Assembly (NCBI GenBank): GCA_014058105.1
Contig: JACGCM010001497.1
Coordinates: forward strand, 992,001-1,056,000
Direction: 5' to 3'
Source: Kingdonia uniflora
Lineage: Eukaryota; Streptophyta; Magnoliopsida; Ranunculales; Circaeasteraceae
DNA: 64,000 bases
Program-made: the position numbers and the translations under genes
Part shown: one piece after another, positions 20,765 to 32,641 of the stretch
Numbering within the stretch: position 1 is the stretch's first letter
Layout: every line of letters starts with the position of its first letter
The notes under the pieces: generated by a model
The model's database searches: none
What the model was told of the DNA's origin: nothing
What the model saw: only the letters and a program-made list of their open reading frames with translations

Positions 20765-21956
20765 CCATTTATCTATATCCCTGTAGGAGAGGTTGTTATG
20801 GGGGTGTCCTGATTCCAGTTGAGCTTGATCGAGCGTCTGGATCTTCAAAGGGTTAAATTTGAGGTTATTTAGGAATATGCTCGAACACATTGGAAACTCT
20901 CTGGGAATTGCAAGCTAATCCCTTTAGGGAAAGGCTTCTTCATTATCAAACTGGATAATGAAAGGGATAAGATTCACATATGGGGGCAAGGACCTTGGAT
21001 GGTAGAGAAGATGCCCATGCGATTGATGACATGGAGTCCACTTTTCTCAGTGGATAATCACTAGAACATGAATGTTCTAATTTGGTATAAATTTCCAGGA
21101 TTACCATGTGAACTATGGAGTCAAACGATTGTTATCTCCTTGGGGAAGACATTGGGTACACCAATTCATCTGGATAGGTCGACAATTAATAATGACTATG
21201 GGTACCATGCTAGTATTTTGGTGGATATTGATCTGTCAAAGCCGATTCCTACTCATGTCTTTATCGACGTTGAGGGTAAACTGATTAACCAAGAGATTAT
21301 CCTTTATCAGGTTCCAAAATTCAGCAATCATTCTAAGAATGTGGGGCATAGCATTGCGGAGTGTAAGGTGATACTAAGAGTTGTTCATGGTGAACAGAAA
21401 CAAGTGAAAATGACTGTAAAAAATAGTAGGGACTACAAAGAGCACCAGGAATAGTAAAGTGGCTTGTGAGGAAGGGGTACAGTGCAAGCCGGAGATGGGC
21501 AAGAACTTATAGGGACCACCGAATACACATACTTACTTTCAGGATAACTCAACTGCATATAGTAAGAGACCTCTTACTGGTCAGATTGAAAAGCCACATA
21601 ATAGGGAGACTGGTCTGCCCCTAGAACAAGAAGAGGTAGAAATGTCTCACCAAAGATGCATTCCAGTTCTGAGTTTGGGTCCATCAACTCGATGAACAAA
21701 TATCATGCTTTTAGTGATGAGGAACAAGATACCAGTGCAGTAACACCGAGGGTACCCCCCAAAGTCAAAATATAGAAGGAGATAACTCGGAAGATCAGAA
21801 TAATCCAATTGAGGAGGTGAAGAAACTTTTGAATCCAGAAAGCAAGGCAGATATCATGGAAGGAGAAGATCAGGGGTTACTGCATAATCAAATTATAAGA
21901 GGGGTCCAAGTTTACACTATGGAGCCTAGAGTTACACGTTTTAATACAAGTTTGCA

Positions 21957-22640
21957 ATGAGAGTACTTTTTTGGAATGCAAGAGGTCTGGGTAATAAGAA
22001 TACCATGACCTATATTAGGAATAAAATCTTGGGGCTGAATCCCAATATTATTGGGCTTGCAGAACCAAAAAAATTTGTTAGAGGATTTCGCATATCAGGA
22101 TATAATAATATGATTATCACGAATGAGGTTGGGGTTTAGAAAGGAAACATTTGGATTTTATGGAAGGAAGGTCTCCAAAACCTGAGTATGATTCTAAGTA
22201 ACAGTCAGCACATCACAATCCACTTTATGGATTGCCTCCTTACTTTCGTTCATACAGATTGTCTATGCATATATAGAGCTGACCTTTGGAGCCAGCTGGT
22301 GCATATTTCAAGCACTAACAGACTACCATGGCTCTATATTGGGGACTTCAACATGGTACTTAGAATGTCAAAAAAGAAGGGAAGAAAACCTCCTTGTAAA
22401 AGTGTAGTGGTTGAGTTCTTGGATTTTTTGGATGCAACTTGCCTTACAAAAAGTGTGACGATGGGTGTCACTTTTACCTGGTGCAATGGCCAAAAAGGGG
22501 TGATAAGAATATTGAGTATGTTGGATAGAAGTCTCATTAATGATAGTTGGAATGATATATTCCGTAACTAGAAGGTAAAGGTTTTTCCTCGAACTAAGTT
22601 TGATCACTTTCTTCTCTTTGGTAAGTGCAATGATATCGAT
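21957..22640 (+). pseudogene. LINE ORF2 apurinic endonuclease domain
   Basis: The frame opens MRVLFWNARGLGNKNTMTYI (the WN-RGL motif), then the catalytic Glu in IIGLAEPKK. After a TAG at about 22,138 come YIGDFNMVL, TFTWCNGQ, and LDRSLIND, ending in KFDHFLLFG, where SDH is changed to FDH. This enzyme nicks target DNA to start reverse transcription. It keeps most catalytic motifs but is broken by stops. Confidence 0.8.
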
Positions 22641-24783
22641 AAACCGAGTAACATACCTTTTTGTTATTTGCAATCTTGGAGTAGGGCGAATGGATTGAGA
22701 GAAATGGTTGAGAATTGCTGGAACAATCTCTCTTTGTAGCTCCTTTATTCAACATCATGATGAAATTATGGAGAATGAAAGTGGAGATTAAAATCTGGAA
22801 AAAGCAGGCCCTTGATAATACCGTCCACAGCAAGAAGGAACTAGATCAAGAGATACTGTAACTTCAGATCTGGCAAGAGGATGATGAAGCATATGATATC
22901 CTGTATATGCAGATGCTTATCAAAACAAAAGAGGTAGAACAGATTGAGGAAAAGGAGGAGGATGATTGGCGTCAACGATTGCGGGAAAAATGACTGCTTG
23001 TTAGGGATTGAAACACTGCATATTTCCATCAGGCCACCCATATGAAATTGGCCAAGACCTATATTTTGGAAATTACAAATCAGTATGAGACAGTGATCTA
23101 TAATCAGGACAGCATTAAAAATCACATTGTAAAATACTATACAGATAAATTTGCACGACATGAAGTGACGGACTGCCCTGAACTGTTTACCCATAATGAA
23201 GTTTTGGTTACGCAAGAAGAAAATACTAGTCTCTCGAACATTCCTAATGAGGAGAAATTTCGAGATGTTGTATTCTCTCTGGATGGAGAGAGCTCCCCAG
23301 GGCCGGATGGGTTTACAGGAGCATTTTTTAGGACCAATTGGGATATTATTGGGGCAGATGTTTCGAGGGGTATCACATCTTTCTTTAGGGACGGCGTTCT
23401 TCCAACAAACTTCAGCCCTAACCTTATTGTTCTGATCCCTAAAATACAGAAACCGTCTCGGGTGAAGGATTATAGGCCTCTATACCTGAGTAACTTTATT
23501 TTTAAACTCATCACCAAGATTTTGGCTACAAGACTATCTTCGATTGCGTCGAGAATTGTGTCTAAGGAGCAAAGTACGCTCATACCTAAGAGAAGCATTC
23601 AGAGTAATATTTGCATGGCCTCTGAGATGGTGAATGAGATGGGGACTAAAAGATATGGTGGTAATGTTGGGTTAAAGATGGATATTACCCAAGCTTATGA
23701 TACTATGAGTTGGGATTTCCAGCTCAAAGTTCTCCGGTCTCTGGGGTTCTGCAACACCTTCTGCAATTGGATCCATACCATTATTAATACGGGGATGATA
23801 TCGGTTTCAATCAACGGTAGCCCTTTTGAATACTTCAAGGCTTCTCGGGGTCTCAAGAAAGGTGGTCCACTATCTCCGAAACTATTTGTTATTGCTAAAG
23901 ATATTCTGAGCGCCAATCTCAAGTTTCTGGCGAGTCAAGGAAAAATTACTCCCATGGTCAAGGTTAATGGTATTGAAGAACCAACTTACCTGCTTTTTGC
24001 TGACAACATTTTTCTGCTTGTTAACGGTAATGCCAAGTGCTTAAGGAATTTGCACAAAATTTTGAAATCCTACCAACAAGCCTCCGGGCAAGTGGTTAGC
24101 GTTGAGAAAACCAAGATTTTTCTTGGCCATATTCCTAATCATAGAAGACGAGAGGTGATCGACATGCTTGGGTTTAGGGAGGGAACGTTCCCAGAGACAT
24201 ATCTTGGCATCCCACTAGTACAAGGAAGGATATCCAAATCAATATTAACCCCCTGGTGGAAAAAATTTGGAAGAGAGCGAATAGTTGGAATGGGAGAATG
24301 TTATCATTTCAATGGAGAGTAGTCTTTGCCAAATCGATTCTTATTAGCATCCCTATTTACAATATGGCCATATATCAATGGCCTCAATCCTTAATTAAAG
24401 AAGGAGATTCAATCATTCATAACTTTATCTGGACTGGGGATCCCACAAAGAGAAAGAGAATTACTATGCGATGGGAAAAGTTGTGTAAACCGATCAATGA
24501 AGGAGGTCTGGGTATACAAAGTTTGAGAGAGGTGAATAATTATATGCTATGCAAGCTGCATTGGATTTTCACTCAAAGAGAAGAGACTTGGGCTCAACTT
24601 CTACATGCTAAATTACATACTACCAGTGGCGAAAGAATTCAGTACCATAAAAGTTCTTCTATCTGGCTAGGTATAAAACATGCGGACGGCATTACCAAAC
24701 CTTTTATAGGATGGATAATCGGAAAGGGGACAAAGATTGACTTATGGAGAGACTCTTGGGCATCAGACATCCCTTTACCATAA
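22641..24783 (+). pseudogene. LINE ORF2 reverse transcriptase
   Basis: A 426-codon open stretch (23,042-24,322) holds FFRTNWDIIGADVSRGI, LIPKIQKPSRVKDYRPL, MDITQAYDTMSWDF, GLKKGGPLSP and LLFADNIFL. A frame shift at about 24,255-24,322 leads to the thumb (WWKKF, MLSFQWRVVFAKSILISIP, WEKLCKPINEGGLGI). The catalytic FADD is FADN, losing the second aspartate of the pair, and GDPLSP is GGPLSP. The linker before 23,042 has several stops. It would have primed cDNA synthesis at the nicked target. Confidence 0.85.
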
Positions 24784-26030
24784 CATATTGATCTCCCTCA
24801 CCACCTTTGGAAGAAGTGTACTGCTAGGGTTAGCGATTTCATAAATGCTGATGGATAAAACTTCCCTGCTGATATCTCTCTGGCCTTCTTGGCTATGGAA
24901 ATAGACATTAATAATATTCCTTGCAACTCGAGTATGGAGGATATTCAGATCTGGAAACCAGATGTTCATGGTGATTTCTCAGTTAAAAATACATTCGAAT
25001 GTACTAGAAAACGATTAGAAACAGCTTGGTGGTGGAGATATACATGGAGAAAATGTTTACATCTGAGTTTAAGCGGGTTTGCATGGAGATTAATGAACCA
25101 AATCCTACCCACTGATGAGAAAGTCCAGAGGAAGGGAATACAGATGGCCTCAGTGTGCGTTCACTGTGAAAGCAAAGCCGAAACGGAAGACCACATATTC
25201 TTTGAATGTCCCACGGCCAAGGTGATGTGGGTTTGGGCTACAAATGCTTTCCATCTTGCTGCTATTTCAGGTACGGATGGATGGAAAAATACTCTGGAGA
25301 AATACAGGATGCATAGCTCGTACCTCAATGACTTAAGGATTACTATGGTCTTCACAATCTGTCGATGGCTTTGGAACTCGAGAAATAAAATCAAATTCGA
25401 TGAAAGGATGTTGTCTATTAGAGAGATACAAAATAAGGTTCTGGGAGACATATCCAATAGTGCCAAACTATCTTCAAATAGCATGAATAACACAACCTTC
25501 AAACTACAGGTGGTAAAAGAGTTATCGTTCAACTATAAAATGGGGAACGCTCCTTCCATTTGTAACTGCGGATGGACTATGCCGAACATCAGAGAGGTTA
25601 AGCTGTGTTATGATGGCTCAGCTTTTGGTAACCCTGGTCTGTCAGGGATTGGAGTTGTATACAGAGACTGGGAGGGCAGAGTTTTGGCCACTCTCAGTAA
25701 AGCAGTGGGCACCACCACAAACAACCTGGCAGAGGTTCAAGCTATCGTAGACGGGGTGAAACAAGCAATAGATAGATAATGGACAACTTTGTGGATAGTA
25801 TTGGACTCCTCGTCAACTATCAAAGCTTTTATCTCAAGTAAGATACCATGGAAGTTCCAATGCAAGTGGAGGAACCTACTCACATCCATACAAGTAATCT
25901 GCTTCAACTCAATATGGAGAGAAGCAAATTTCTCGGCAGACACCACAACTAAGAGAGGATACAGAGCTGACCAACCTTTTAAGGAATGGGTTGAGGGTAA
26001 ATTAGATTTTCTGACACGAATTGAAGACCG
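24784..26030 (+). pseudogene. LINE ORF2 zf-RVT region and RNase H
   Basis: After stops near 24,781 and 24,856 the frame continues with the plant zf-RVT signature (SGFAWRLMNQILPTDEKVQR, CVHCESKAETEDHIFFECP). The RNase H follows: LCYDGSAFGNPGLSGIGVVY, NLAEVQAIVDGV, then a TAA at about 25,777, LDSSSTIKAF and WREANFSADTTTKRG. All four usual acidic positions are visible. The domain removes RNA from the hybrid. A stop near 26,245 ends the frame inside the TTCGAA array. Confidence 0.85.
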
Positions 26031-26072
26031 TCATTATAAGTACTTCAGTTTTTTGCCGAATCTTGTTTTATA

Positions 26073-26388
26073 TTCGAATATCCCTTCTCCTGTTCAAATA
26101 CAAAATATCCTGAGTGAGTTTATTCGAGTAGAAGTTTTTCAGTTCGAATACACTCTATTCCTGAGTGTTTGCATTCGAATAAAAAAAAATGTTCGAATAC
26201 ATTCCTGCCTGAATGTTTTTATTCGAATAGAATCCTTCTCTGTTTGAATACATTCTTGACTGACAACTTTTATTCGTATAGAATCCTTTTCTGTTCAAAT
26301 ACATTCTTGACTGTCAACTTTTATTCTAATAGACTAACAATCTATTCGAATACAATCTTATTTGAATAGACTTTTTTGTATATTCGAA
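26073..26388. repeat. Phased TTCGAA palindrome array 3
   Basis: TTCGAA or near variants start at 26,073, 26,093, 26,123, 26,143, 26,174, 26,192, 26,222, 26,243, 26,273, 26,294, 26,324, 26,344, 26,362 and 26,383. Steps alternate close to 20 and 30 bases. The array begins inside the last LINE codons and fills its 3' region. Confidence 0.85.
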
Positions 26389-26508
26389 CAAAGCGTGTTT
26401 CTGCTTCTTCTTTTTGTTGTGCTTTTAAGGGCAATTTTTTTCTTGTTTTGTACTTACCTTATACTTATGATCCCGCTTATATAAAATGCTAAACTTTTTG
26501 CCAAAAAA

Positions 26509-27885
26509 GATTCCTTGGCTTACTTAGCTGGGGTATTGGGTACAGAAGCAAGATACAACCAAATTGAAGTGATATCAACCCCTAGCATTGACTTTCTGAT
26601 GATATGTGCAATCAGCACAGGGGACAATAATGAAGAAGATAATAATTTGAGAAAGTTTTATCTTACCTATCTCGGCACAAAGAATGAATGTGATGGGCCA
26701 CTTCCCGCAGATCTAAAGGAATGCGGACAACTAATTAAAAACTCTAAGTGGTACGCAGTACAGAAAGACAACTTTTATCGAAGATTGGTGACCGACCCTT
26801 ATCTCAAGTGCCTCTCTAAACAAGAAGCTAACGGAATACTTAAGGATTTACATAAAGGAACTTATGGGTCCTATACTGCTGGACAATCACTCGCAAATAT
26901 AGCGATTACACAAGGAGATTTCTAGCCCATAATAAGAAAGCAAGCAAATGAATACTCACGCAAATGCACCGCATGTCAGTGATATGCTAACAAAATATAA
27001 GCGCCTGCATTCGAACTCCATGCCAGTAAAGTATTCTGGCCTTTCAAGAGGTGGGCACTCAATCCAGTGAGAGAATTCCCAAACATGTCGGGTAACTAAA
27101 AGTTCTTACTCGTAGCAATAAATTATTTTAGGAAATGTGTAGAAGCAGCCCCCCTTTATCGAATTCGAGAATAAGAAGTCATCTTATTTATCTGGGAACA
27201 TATAATCACTCGATTTGATTGCCCCAACCTGATTCAGATCGATAATGGACCACAATTCCTTAGAGAGAAGGTAGTGGCATTACTAAACTAATGCAACATC
27301 ATTCATTCACTATCCAATGCATACTACCCCCAAGGAAATGAGCAGGCCGAAATCACGAACAAAACCATAGTAGATTGGATCAAGAAGAAACTCTAATTAA
27401 AAAATAAGGAAAATGCCACATGTCTTGTGGGCCTTTTGCACAACACCGAAACAGTTAACAGGATGTTCCCTGCTCCTTCTTGCTTATGGAACCAAAGTCA
27501 TAATCCCAACAGAATATCATCATCCCGTCAAAGATCACGGGCACACAGATGAATAAAAATGAGTTCAAGTTAGCCTATAATATGAACTGGATCAATGAAA
27601 CACGAGTTTGAGTTATTGCCAACTTGGGTCCATATCATCATATGCTAGCCAGTTCATACAACAGAAGAATACAGAGTTACAAATTTAAAATTGATGGCCT
27701 TGTCCTCCGAGAAATCCCCAAGAACATAAAAGAGTTAAATACTGGGAAGCTCACAGAGAATTGGGAAGGTCCATTTCTAGTTGTGGGATGAACTAGTATT
27801 GGATCCTTCTACCTCATGACAAAGGATGGCATCAGGATACTAAGCCCTTGTACCACTAAGAGGTTAAAGCGATACTATCACTAAA
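26509..27885 (+). pseudogene. Tat A integrase
   Basis: From the duplication onward the frame completes the RNase H end (SLAYLAGVLGTEARYNQIEV). It then gives the zinc-binding H2C2 region (GILKDLHKGTYGSYTAGQS, KCTACQ), the catalytic core (YFRKCVEAAP, LIQIDNGPQFL, AYYPQGNEQAEITNKTI) and the C-terminus (ELLPTWVHIII, GKVHF). D-D-E residues can be traced, but at least ten stops and shifts interrupt it. Integrase would insert the element DNA into the genome. Confidence 0.8.
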
Positions 27886-28270
27886 TCCCTAATTTTTCCA
27901 AGTACATGATACATTTACTATTGTCCTTTACACATTCAATAAGAGAGATTAAAATCTCCAACAATATATACATTCTTTTTTAATCAATGAAAACTTTTAA
28001 GTTTTTTCCCATATTACTCTCTACTATCATACACATAAATATTTATCTACTGAATATCAAAAGATAAAGCAAAAGGTAAAACTAGCTTTACTCTATCTAA
28101 ATATCTACCATACATACATAAATACAGTTCATGAATCCTTTTACACAAATCAATTTTTTGATGCATTAGACGAGCTTCCACCAACTTCAGAAGCTCAAAA
28201 TCTTGGGACTCTGCCATCAACAATCTCTCAACCTTGATCGACCATTTCTCGGGTAAGAGCTCCAATCTTA
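27886..28270. other. Tat A region after integrase, truncated
   Basis: The first ~140 bases match the post-integrase region of element B (ATTCAATAAG, AAAACTTTTAAGTTTT). A 72-codon minus-strand open frame (28,047-28,265, helical and charged) occupies the place where the antisense ORF would start, but I see no clear match to that of element B. It stops at the pararetrovirus boundary. Confidence 0.35.
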
Positions 28271-28519
28271 TATATAAAATGTTCTAAATATTTAGATCAT
28301 ATTTAATCCATTTCATACTTTACCCCCTTTGAAATCATCCTATCATGTACAGTATCTCTCTCATTTTTAATTCTCGTAATCTCATTCAAAAATATGTAAG
28401 TACAACTGTCATCTCAAGTTTTCTTTGTAATGGAGAAATTTCAAAGAAAAAACTTGCTTACAAATGGGCTCTTAGCGGAAACCAAGCCTTCTTAAATACA
28501 GTTCAAGTCAGCTCCACTA

Positions 28520-28625
28520 TTTACTAGGGCTATAGCATTCTTGATAGTATATTCATTTTTTTATTACAAGGGTAACTTTGATATACCATTTATGGGAAGT
28601 AATTTTTTTGGAGAAGATTTAGATA
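28520..28625 (-). pseudogene. Pararetrovirus protease start, copy 1
   Basis: The minus strand shows LVNSGADLNCI, matching the DSGAD active site of pararetroviral protease with Asp changed to Asn. A stop follows directly and the copy is lost within ~150 bases. The same site in copy 2 reads LIDSRADLNYI. Confidence 0.6.
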
Positions 28626-28716
28626 GAGATTATCTTCCTTCTCAGGGATTTCATCATTAGATTTACTTGTTTGAATCTTGTGTTTATCCTTTTGACAGAG
28701 CTGTAGATGGTTGATT

Positions 28717-30980
28717 TCATAATCCTGTGCCTGTACAAAAATTTAATTGTTTAATTTCATATTTCAAGGTATTAATTTCTTTGTGAAGGTCTTGGATAGT
28801 GATAGGTTTATTATTTCCCATGCACTTTAGGACATCCTGGAAATTATAGTACATGTTTGGTACTTCTAGCAGTTTTGGTTCAGTTTTAGGCTTTGAGTTA
28901 TCTTGAAGCATATATTGGAGATAAATACTTTCAAATTTAGTTCTTGCTTCATGGTCAGAAGTTTTATCCATAATAGATAAAATCTCACTCTGAGTAACAA
29001 TCAGAGTATTAAGGTTTAAGCTATTCATTTTGATAATGGCTTTCCAGTATTCCTGAGGATTGGATATTAAACACTTGTTGCACGGAGTTCACTTTGGTCG
29101 ATTTCAATGACTTCCTCTTTACTGTCAGAAGAACTTTCTTCAGAAGTGGTATTAAGTAATAGTTTAGTTAACTGACGTTTTAGTCCTTTATCCAGTTGAA
29201 GTTCTTGCAACTTCCTTTTTGTGGTACACTTGTTTGCCAAGTGCCACTTTTTACCACATTTGTAGCAGGTACGAGTTTTAGATTTTTTGGAAGAGCTAGT
29301 ATGAGGTTTATCTCTCATATCTTACTTTCTTTTTCTATGTTTTTGGTAATAGGAATCATCTTGATCCTTATATCTCTTCTTACTTCTTTTTTTGAAGTGA
29401 GAAAAATATTTTGCACTCTGCTTGTGCTTCTTAGGATAAGTGACAGAAAAATCATAAGCAAATTGGGGACAAAACTCGTAAATTTTCTTTTTTCCTGTTA
29501 AATTCTATTTTTTAAGTTGGTACTATAATTTCATATCATTACAGATACTAAGACCAACCTGGGTACAAATACTGATAAGATGACCATAAGTATGATCTTG
29601 GTAAGGTATAGAATTGTCATCATGCTAGTCTTTCAGCTTTTGACGAACCTTTTCTACAAATAAAGGTGGAAGACCATCAATGAATTTTTTTTCCAATGTT
29701 CCACATTGGCGTCACTCCTCTGTATCACCTTGCATATATAAACATCTTTGTACCATATAAAATAGGCTAGAGAAGGACATCTGAGATTCTGTAAAAGTTA
29801 TTTATTCCTTTCATGCCTCTGGGGTGAAAGTCCCACAAAGTGTATAATTATGGCTTAAATAAGATAGTAGACAGTATTCTTAATAGGAATATTACTAGTC
29901 CCTTCAATTTTAACTGTCGTAAGGATCTCTTGTTTTTGATAAGAAGTGATAACACTATCCCCCCAGCCTTTAAGACTTTCTGTGAAATCGTTGGCAATAA
30001 TTTTTTCTGCATTGCCATCATCATTACCAGTATCCTTACAGATAGAGGCATACATCAGCATTTTATGAATAACTTCATAAATTTGATATTCAGATAATCC
30101 ATCTAAATTCCATTCATAGATGATCCTTTCATTATATGAATTTTGATTCAGGAAAGAATCTTCTTCAAATAAAAACTCTTGAGGTGTAGACCTTTAATAA
30201 TAAGTTTTCAATTGGGATGGTTCATATTCTATCTTATGAAGGCTTACCTCAATGGCTTAGATTTGATTCTCTAATTCACTATCAGAGGACTCGAATGTAT
30301 TTTTTGATGTAGAGTTTTTATCTAGAGTGTTGACACTAAGCTTTTTTAGTCGGTCAACCAGACGGTCAGCAAATTCAGAATCTTAAGAATTGGAAAGCCT
30401 AAAGTCGTGGACAAGAAGGGTTGGTTTAATATAAATTTGTACATGCTAGAGGATGTACTTAGTATATTATCAAAATAATTTTGATTATTGTTTCTTTAGA
30501 CTTGGTCTTCTATACGATTTAGTTAATTACCAATCGTTTGAAGACTCAAATTTACCCAATTATTCTATTTGATAACTAGATTAACATTAGTTATCTAATT
30601 GTTAGGGTGAGTAAAGGCGTTGGCTTCCAAAGCCTTGGATCCATGACTTTATTTACTTAAATAGAGATATTCAAGGGGAGGGTGAACAGATTGGACTACT
30701 GAACCATCAGCTTTTACCTATTTCTTAGTAAAATTTTCCATATTACTAATAAGGTAGTGTTGGTGAGGGTACCATCTTATGAACCATTCACAAAATAATA
30801 TTACCTTTTGGCTTTTCTCAATCTCAAGGTAGTATAATTCCTTGATTAAATCCAATTCTTCCCTACTAAAAGTTTGGAAATACCATGTCTTAAACTCTTC
30901 ATGAATAGAAGAGATGAATTCCATACAAATAAGTTGGCAAAAAAATGAATTGGGGCTTAAATCCATAAACCAAAGTATAA
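28717..30980 (-). pseudogene. Pararetrovirus coat-protein region with CCHC zinc knuckle, copy 1
   Basis: The 3' part is clearest: CYKCGKKWHLANKC (about 29,276-29,235) is an intact CCHC knuckle preceded by a basic stretch. It is followed by an acidic Ser/Glu-rich run and a predicted coiled coil (28,717-29,028, LHKEINTLKYEIKQL). Upstream, 30,980-29,340 carries the coat core in several frames with stops. The protein would package viral nucleic acid. The equivalent region of copy 2 is at 36,078-38,300. Confidence 0.7.
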
Positions 30981-30984
30981 AAGC

Positions 30985-31870
30985 TCGCCTCTGATACAGA
31001 AGAAGTAAGTTTTTCTCTCTCAACTTCTGATCTGGTACTGGTAGAGGGATCAGTATAGACTTCATGAGGAATTTGCTAATCAGACATCTGAATTTCTTTA
31101 AGGATAAGTTCAGATATGGAGTTCCTAGACACTGAGGGCTTAGAAGAAGGGCAAGACACATGGTAAGGAATATTTTCTTCTCTTGCCATTCCACTACAAT
31201 ACACACTCCTACTAAGGGAGAGATTGATTGGAGTAGAAGCAAACGTTACTTCAACATCTCCCTCAGGAGTTTGGGTTATTTGACTTACCTGGTTGTTAAA
31301 CATAGGTCATGGAACCACTACCTTGGACAGTGTCCATTCAATTGGGATGCTAAGTTCATCCCAATTAATAAGCATGTTGACAACAACATTAGTTGTCAAA
31401 CAATTACTATGTACAACTACAGTTTTACCGAGTTTACTCTTCAGGATAGCTTTAGGGTATAAAGTATTCATAACCTTATAATGAATATGGTAAATAACTA
31501 CTATAACTTTGGCTCCAGGAATAAAATCATATCCCTATTTTTGATTCCTTAGACTCACAGCATTAAACATAGACTTATCCGTAAAGGACAAGATTAAATT
31601 AAGATAAACATTAAAATAAATTGATCCATGACATAGACTAGTTTGAACTATTCCTATAAGAGATGATTTAAACTCTCTACTTTTCTCATCCCTTAGGTAT
31701 GCAAGAATACTAGAATTAATTCCTAAAAGAGTTAAAGGTTTGAATACAACTTCGATACATCCAATATACAGATAATTATATTTTTTAAAATACTTTTCCA
31801 CCTCTGTGAGGTTAAGTAATTTTAAGGTATGACATTTACTGTCAAAAACTATTGATTACTCCATAATTTT
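30985..31870 (-). pseudogene. Pararetrovirus movement-protein region, copy 1
   Basis: The minus strand carries YLYIGCIEVVFKPLTLLGIN, LAYLRDEKSREFKSSLIGI and LCHGSIYFNVYLNLILS, the signature of the 30K-type movement proteins of Caulimoviridae. It then gives ITQTPEGDVEVTFASTPI (31,303-31,240) leading toward the coat region. The protein would open plasmodesmata for cell-to-cell spread. Stops and frame changes inactivate it. Copy 2 lacks this region. Confidence 0.7.
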
Positions 31871-31989
31871 GATATTATCTTGACTTATAAAGTCAAACAT
31901 ACTCCTTTTGTAAATTAATTTAAACTTGATAGATAGCATAGTCCATTGATTCAGTTGTTGAGTTTGTTAAAACCCAACTAATTCTGAGT

Positions 31990-32630
31990 TCTTTTCCAGA
32001 TGATTAGTCTTCATGAGACCTATTTATTTTATCCATATGTAAAAGATGGATCACATAGATATGTAAATGTTATATAAAGATATCAGTATGGTTACTATTA
32101 ATCTTCATCCATGATGAATATGTTTAAGCAGTATAATCCTATTTAAAATGTTAGGTACACGTCTATTAACAATTTATTGGTAGAAAATATCTACTTTCAG
32201 GACAACCATGCCATACGTAACTTGGGTAACATCCCATACCTTCTTCTCCAAACTAGACTATACTGTGAAATATGTTTATCGAAAAGGAAGATGAACAGTA
32301 TATATACTTAGTTCTTACATAAGGTTTAACATACTATGTGACCTAAAATTTTTACCAAAAGAAATGGATCAATATATACAAGAGTGGTAAAAATATAATA
32401 CATATAATTGAATTTTTACAAAGATCAGTGGATCGATATATTCAAAACAACTAAATATAAACAAAACTAGAAAATATATAATTATAACTTAAGATTAGAC
32501 ACCCTTAGGGGTGTGTGTGCAGTGATTATGAATACTAAACAATTAATAGATATAAATAGGATTTTTGAGAGGAAGAGTATACTTAAAACTTAGGCTCAAA
32601 CTTAACCTGATGAACAAATGGGCCATCAGT
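31990..32630 (-). other. Pararetrovirus leader, copy 1
   Basis: Non-coding AT-rich DNA between promoter and movement protein. It matches 38,390-38,700 of copy 2 in several blocks (GGTACACGTCT, ACTTGGGTAACATCCCATACC), which proves that both copies carried the same leader. No tRNA-Met primer site was identified. Confidence 0.6.
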
Positions 32631-32641
32631 CCTTTTAAATA
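32631..32641 (-). promoter_or_regulatory. TATA-like box of the pararetrovirus
   Basis: The minus strand reads TATTTAAAAGG about 100 bases downstream of the 35-bp repeat array and upstream of the leader, a fitting place for the genome-length transcript promoter. Confidence 0.45.

Larger units (their letters stand above)
19131..21454 (+). pseudogene. LINE ORF1 (RNA-binding protein with DUF4283-like domain), interrupted by hAT-like element
   Basis: The N-terminal part runs 19,131-19,678; the first ATG in frame is at about 19,214 (MNDLASIQRKLMQNPPANT). After the nested element the frame resumes near 20,773. The DUF4283-like region (LGKGFFIIKLDNERDKIHIW, GPWMVEKMPMRLMTW, YKFPGLPCELWS) and a degenerate zinc knuckle (NHSKNVGHSIAECK, first Cys lost) follow. 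ORF1 proteins of plant LINEs bind their own RNA. Stops lie near 20,803, 20,860 and 21,061. Confidence 0.75.
18945..26508 (+). mobile_element. L1-type plant LINE, near full length (7.6 kb including a nested hAT-like element)
   Basis: The element lies between two GATTCCTT copies and ends in TTTTTGCCAAAAAA, a short A-rich tail. It carries ORF1 (with the nested insert) and ORF2 with endonuclease, reverse transcriptase, zinc finger and RNase H. Each is interrupted by a few stops. The 3' region holds TTCGAA array 3. It inserted into the RNase H-integrase junction of Tat element A in the same orientation. Removal rejoins that frame, which supports both borders. Confidence 0.9.
14484..28270 (+). mobile_element. 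Tat-lineage Ty3/gypsy retrotransposon A, interrupted and 3'-truncated
   Basis: The order is LTR, primer site, gag, protease, reverse transcriptase, two RNase H domains and integrase, all on the plus strand. It shares LTR, primer site and all domains with element B (44,776-59,166, minus strand). A LINE (18,945-26,508) splits the second RNase H from integrase; removing it restores the frame across the GATTCCTT duplication. The region beyond integrase matches element B up to about 28,030 (TCAATGAAAACTTTTAAG). Then the pararetrovirus block begins, and no 3' LTR was found. Every domain carries stops, and the reverse transcriptase lacks its palm. Confidence 0.85.

Noticed and set aside
28345..28527. 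60-codon plus-strand frame at the Tat A/pararetrovirus border
   Set aside because: It overlaps the protease remnant of the viral minus strand and has no motif.
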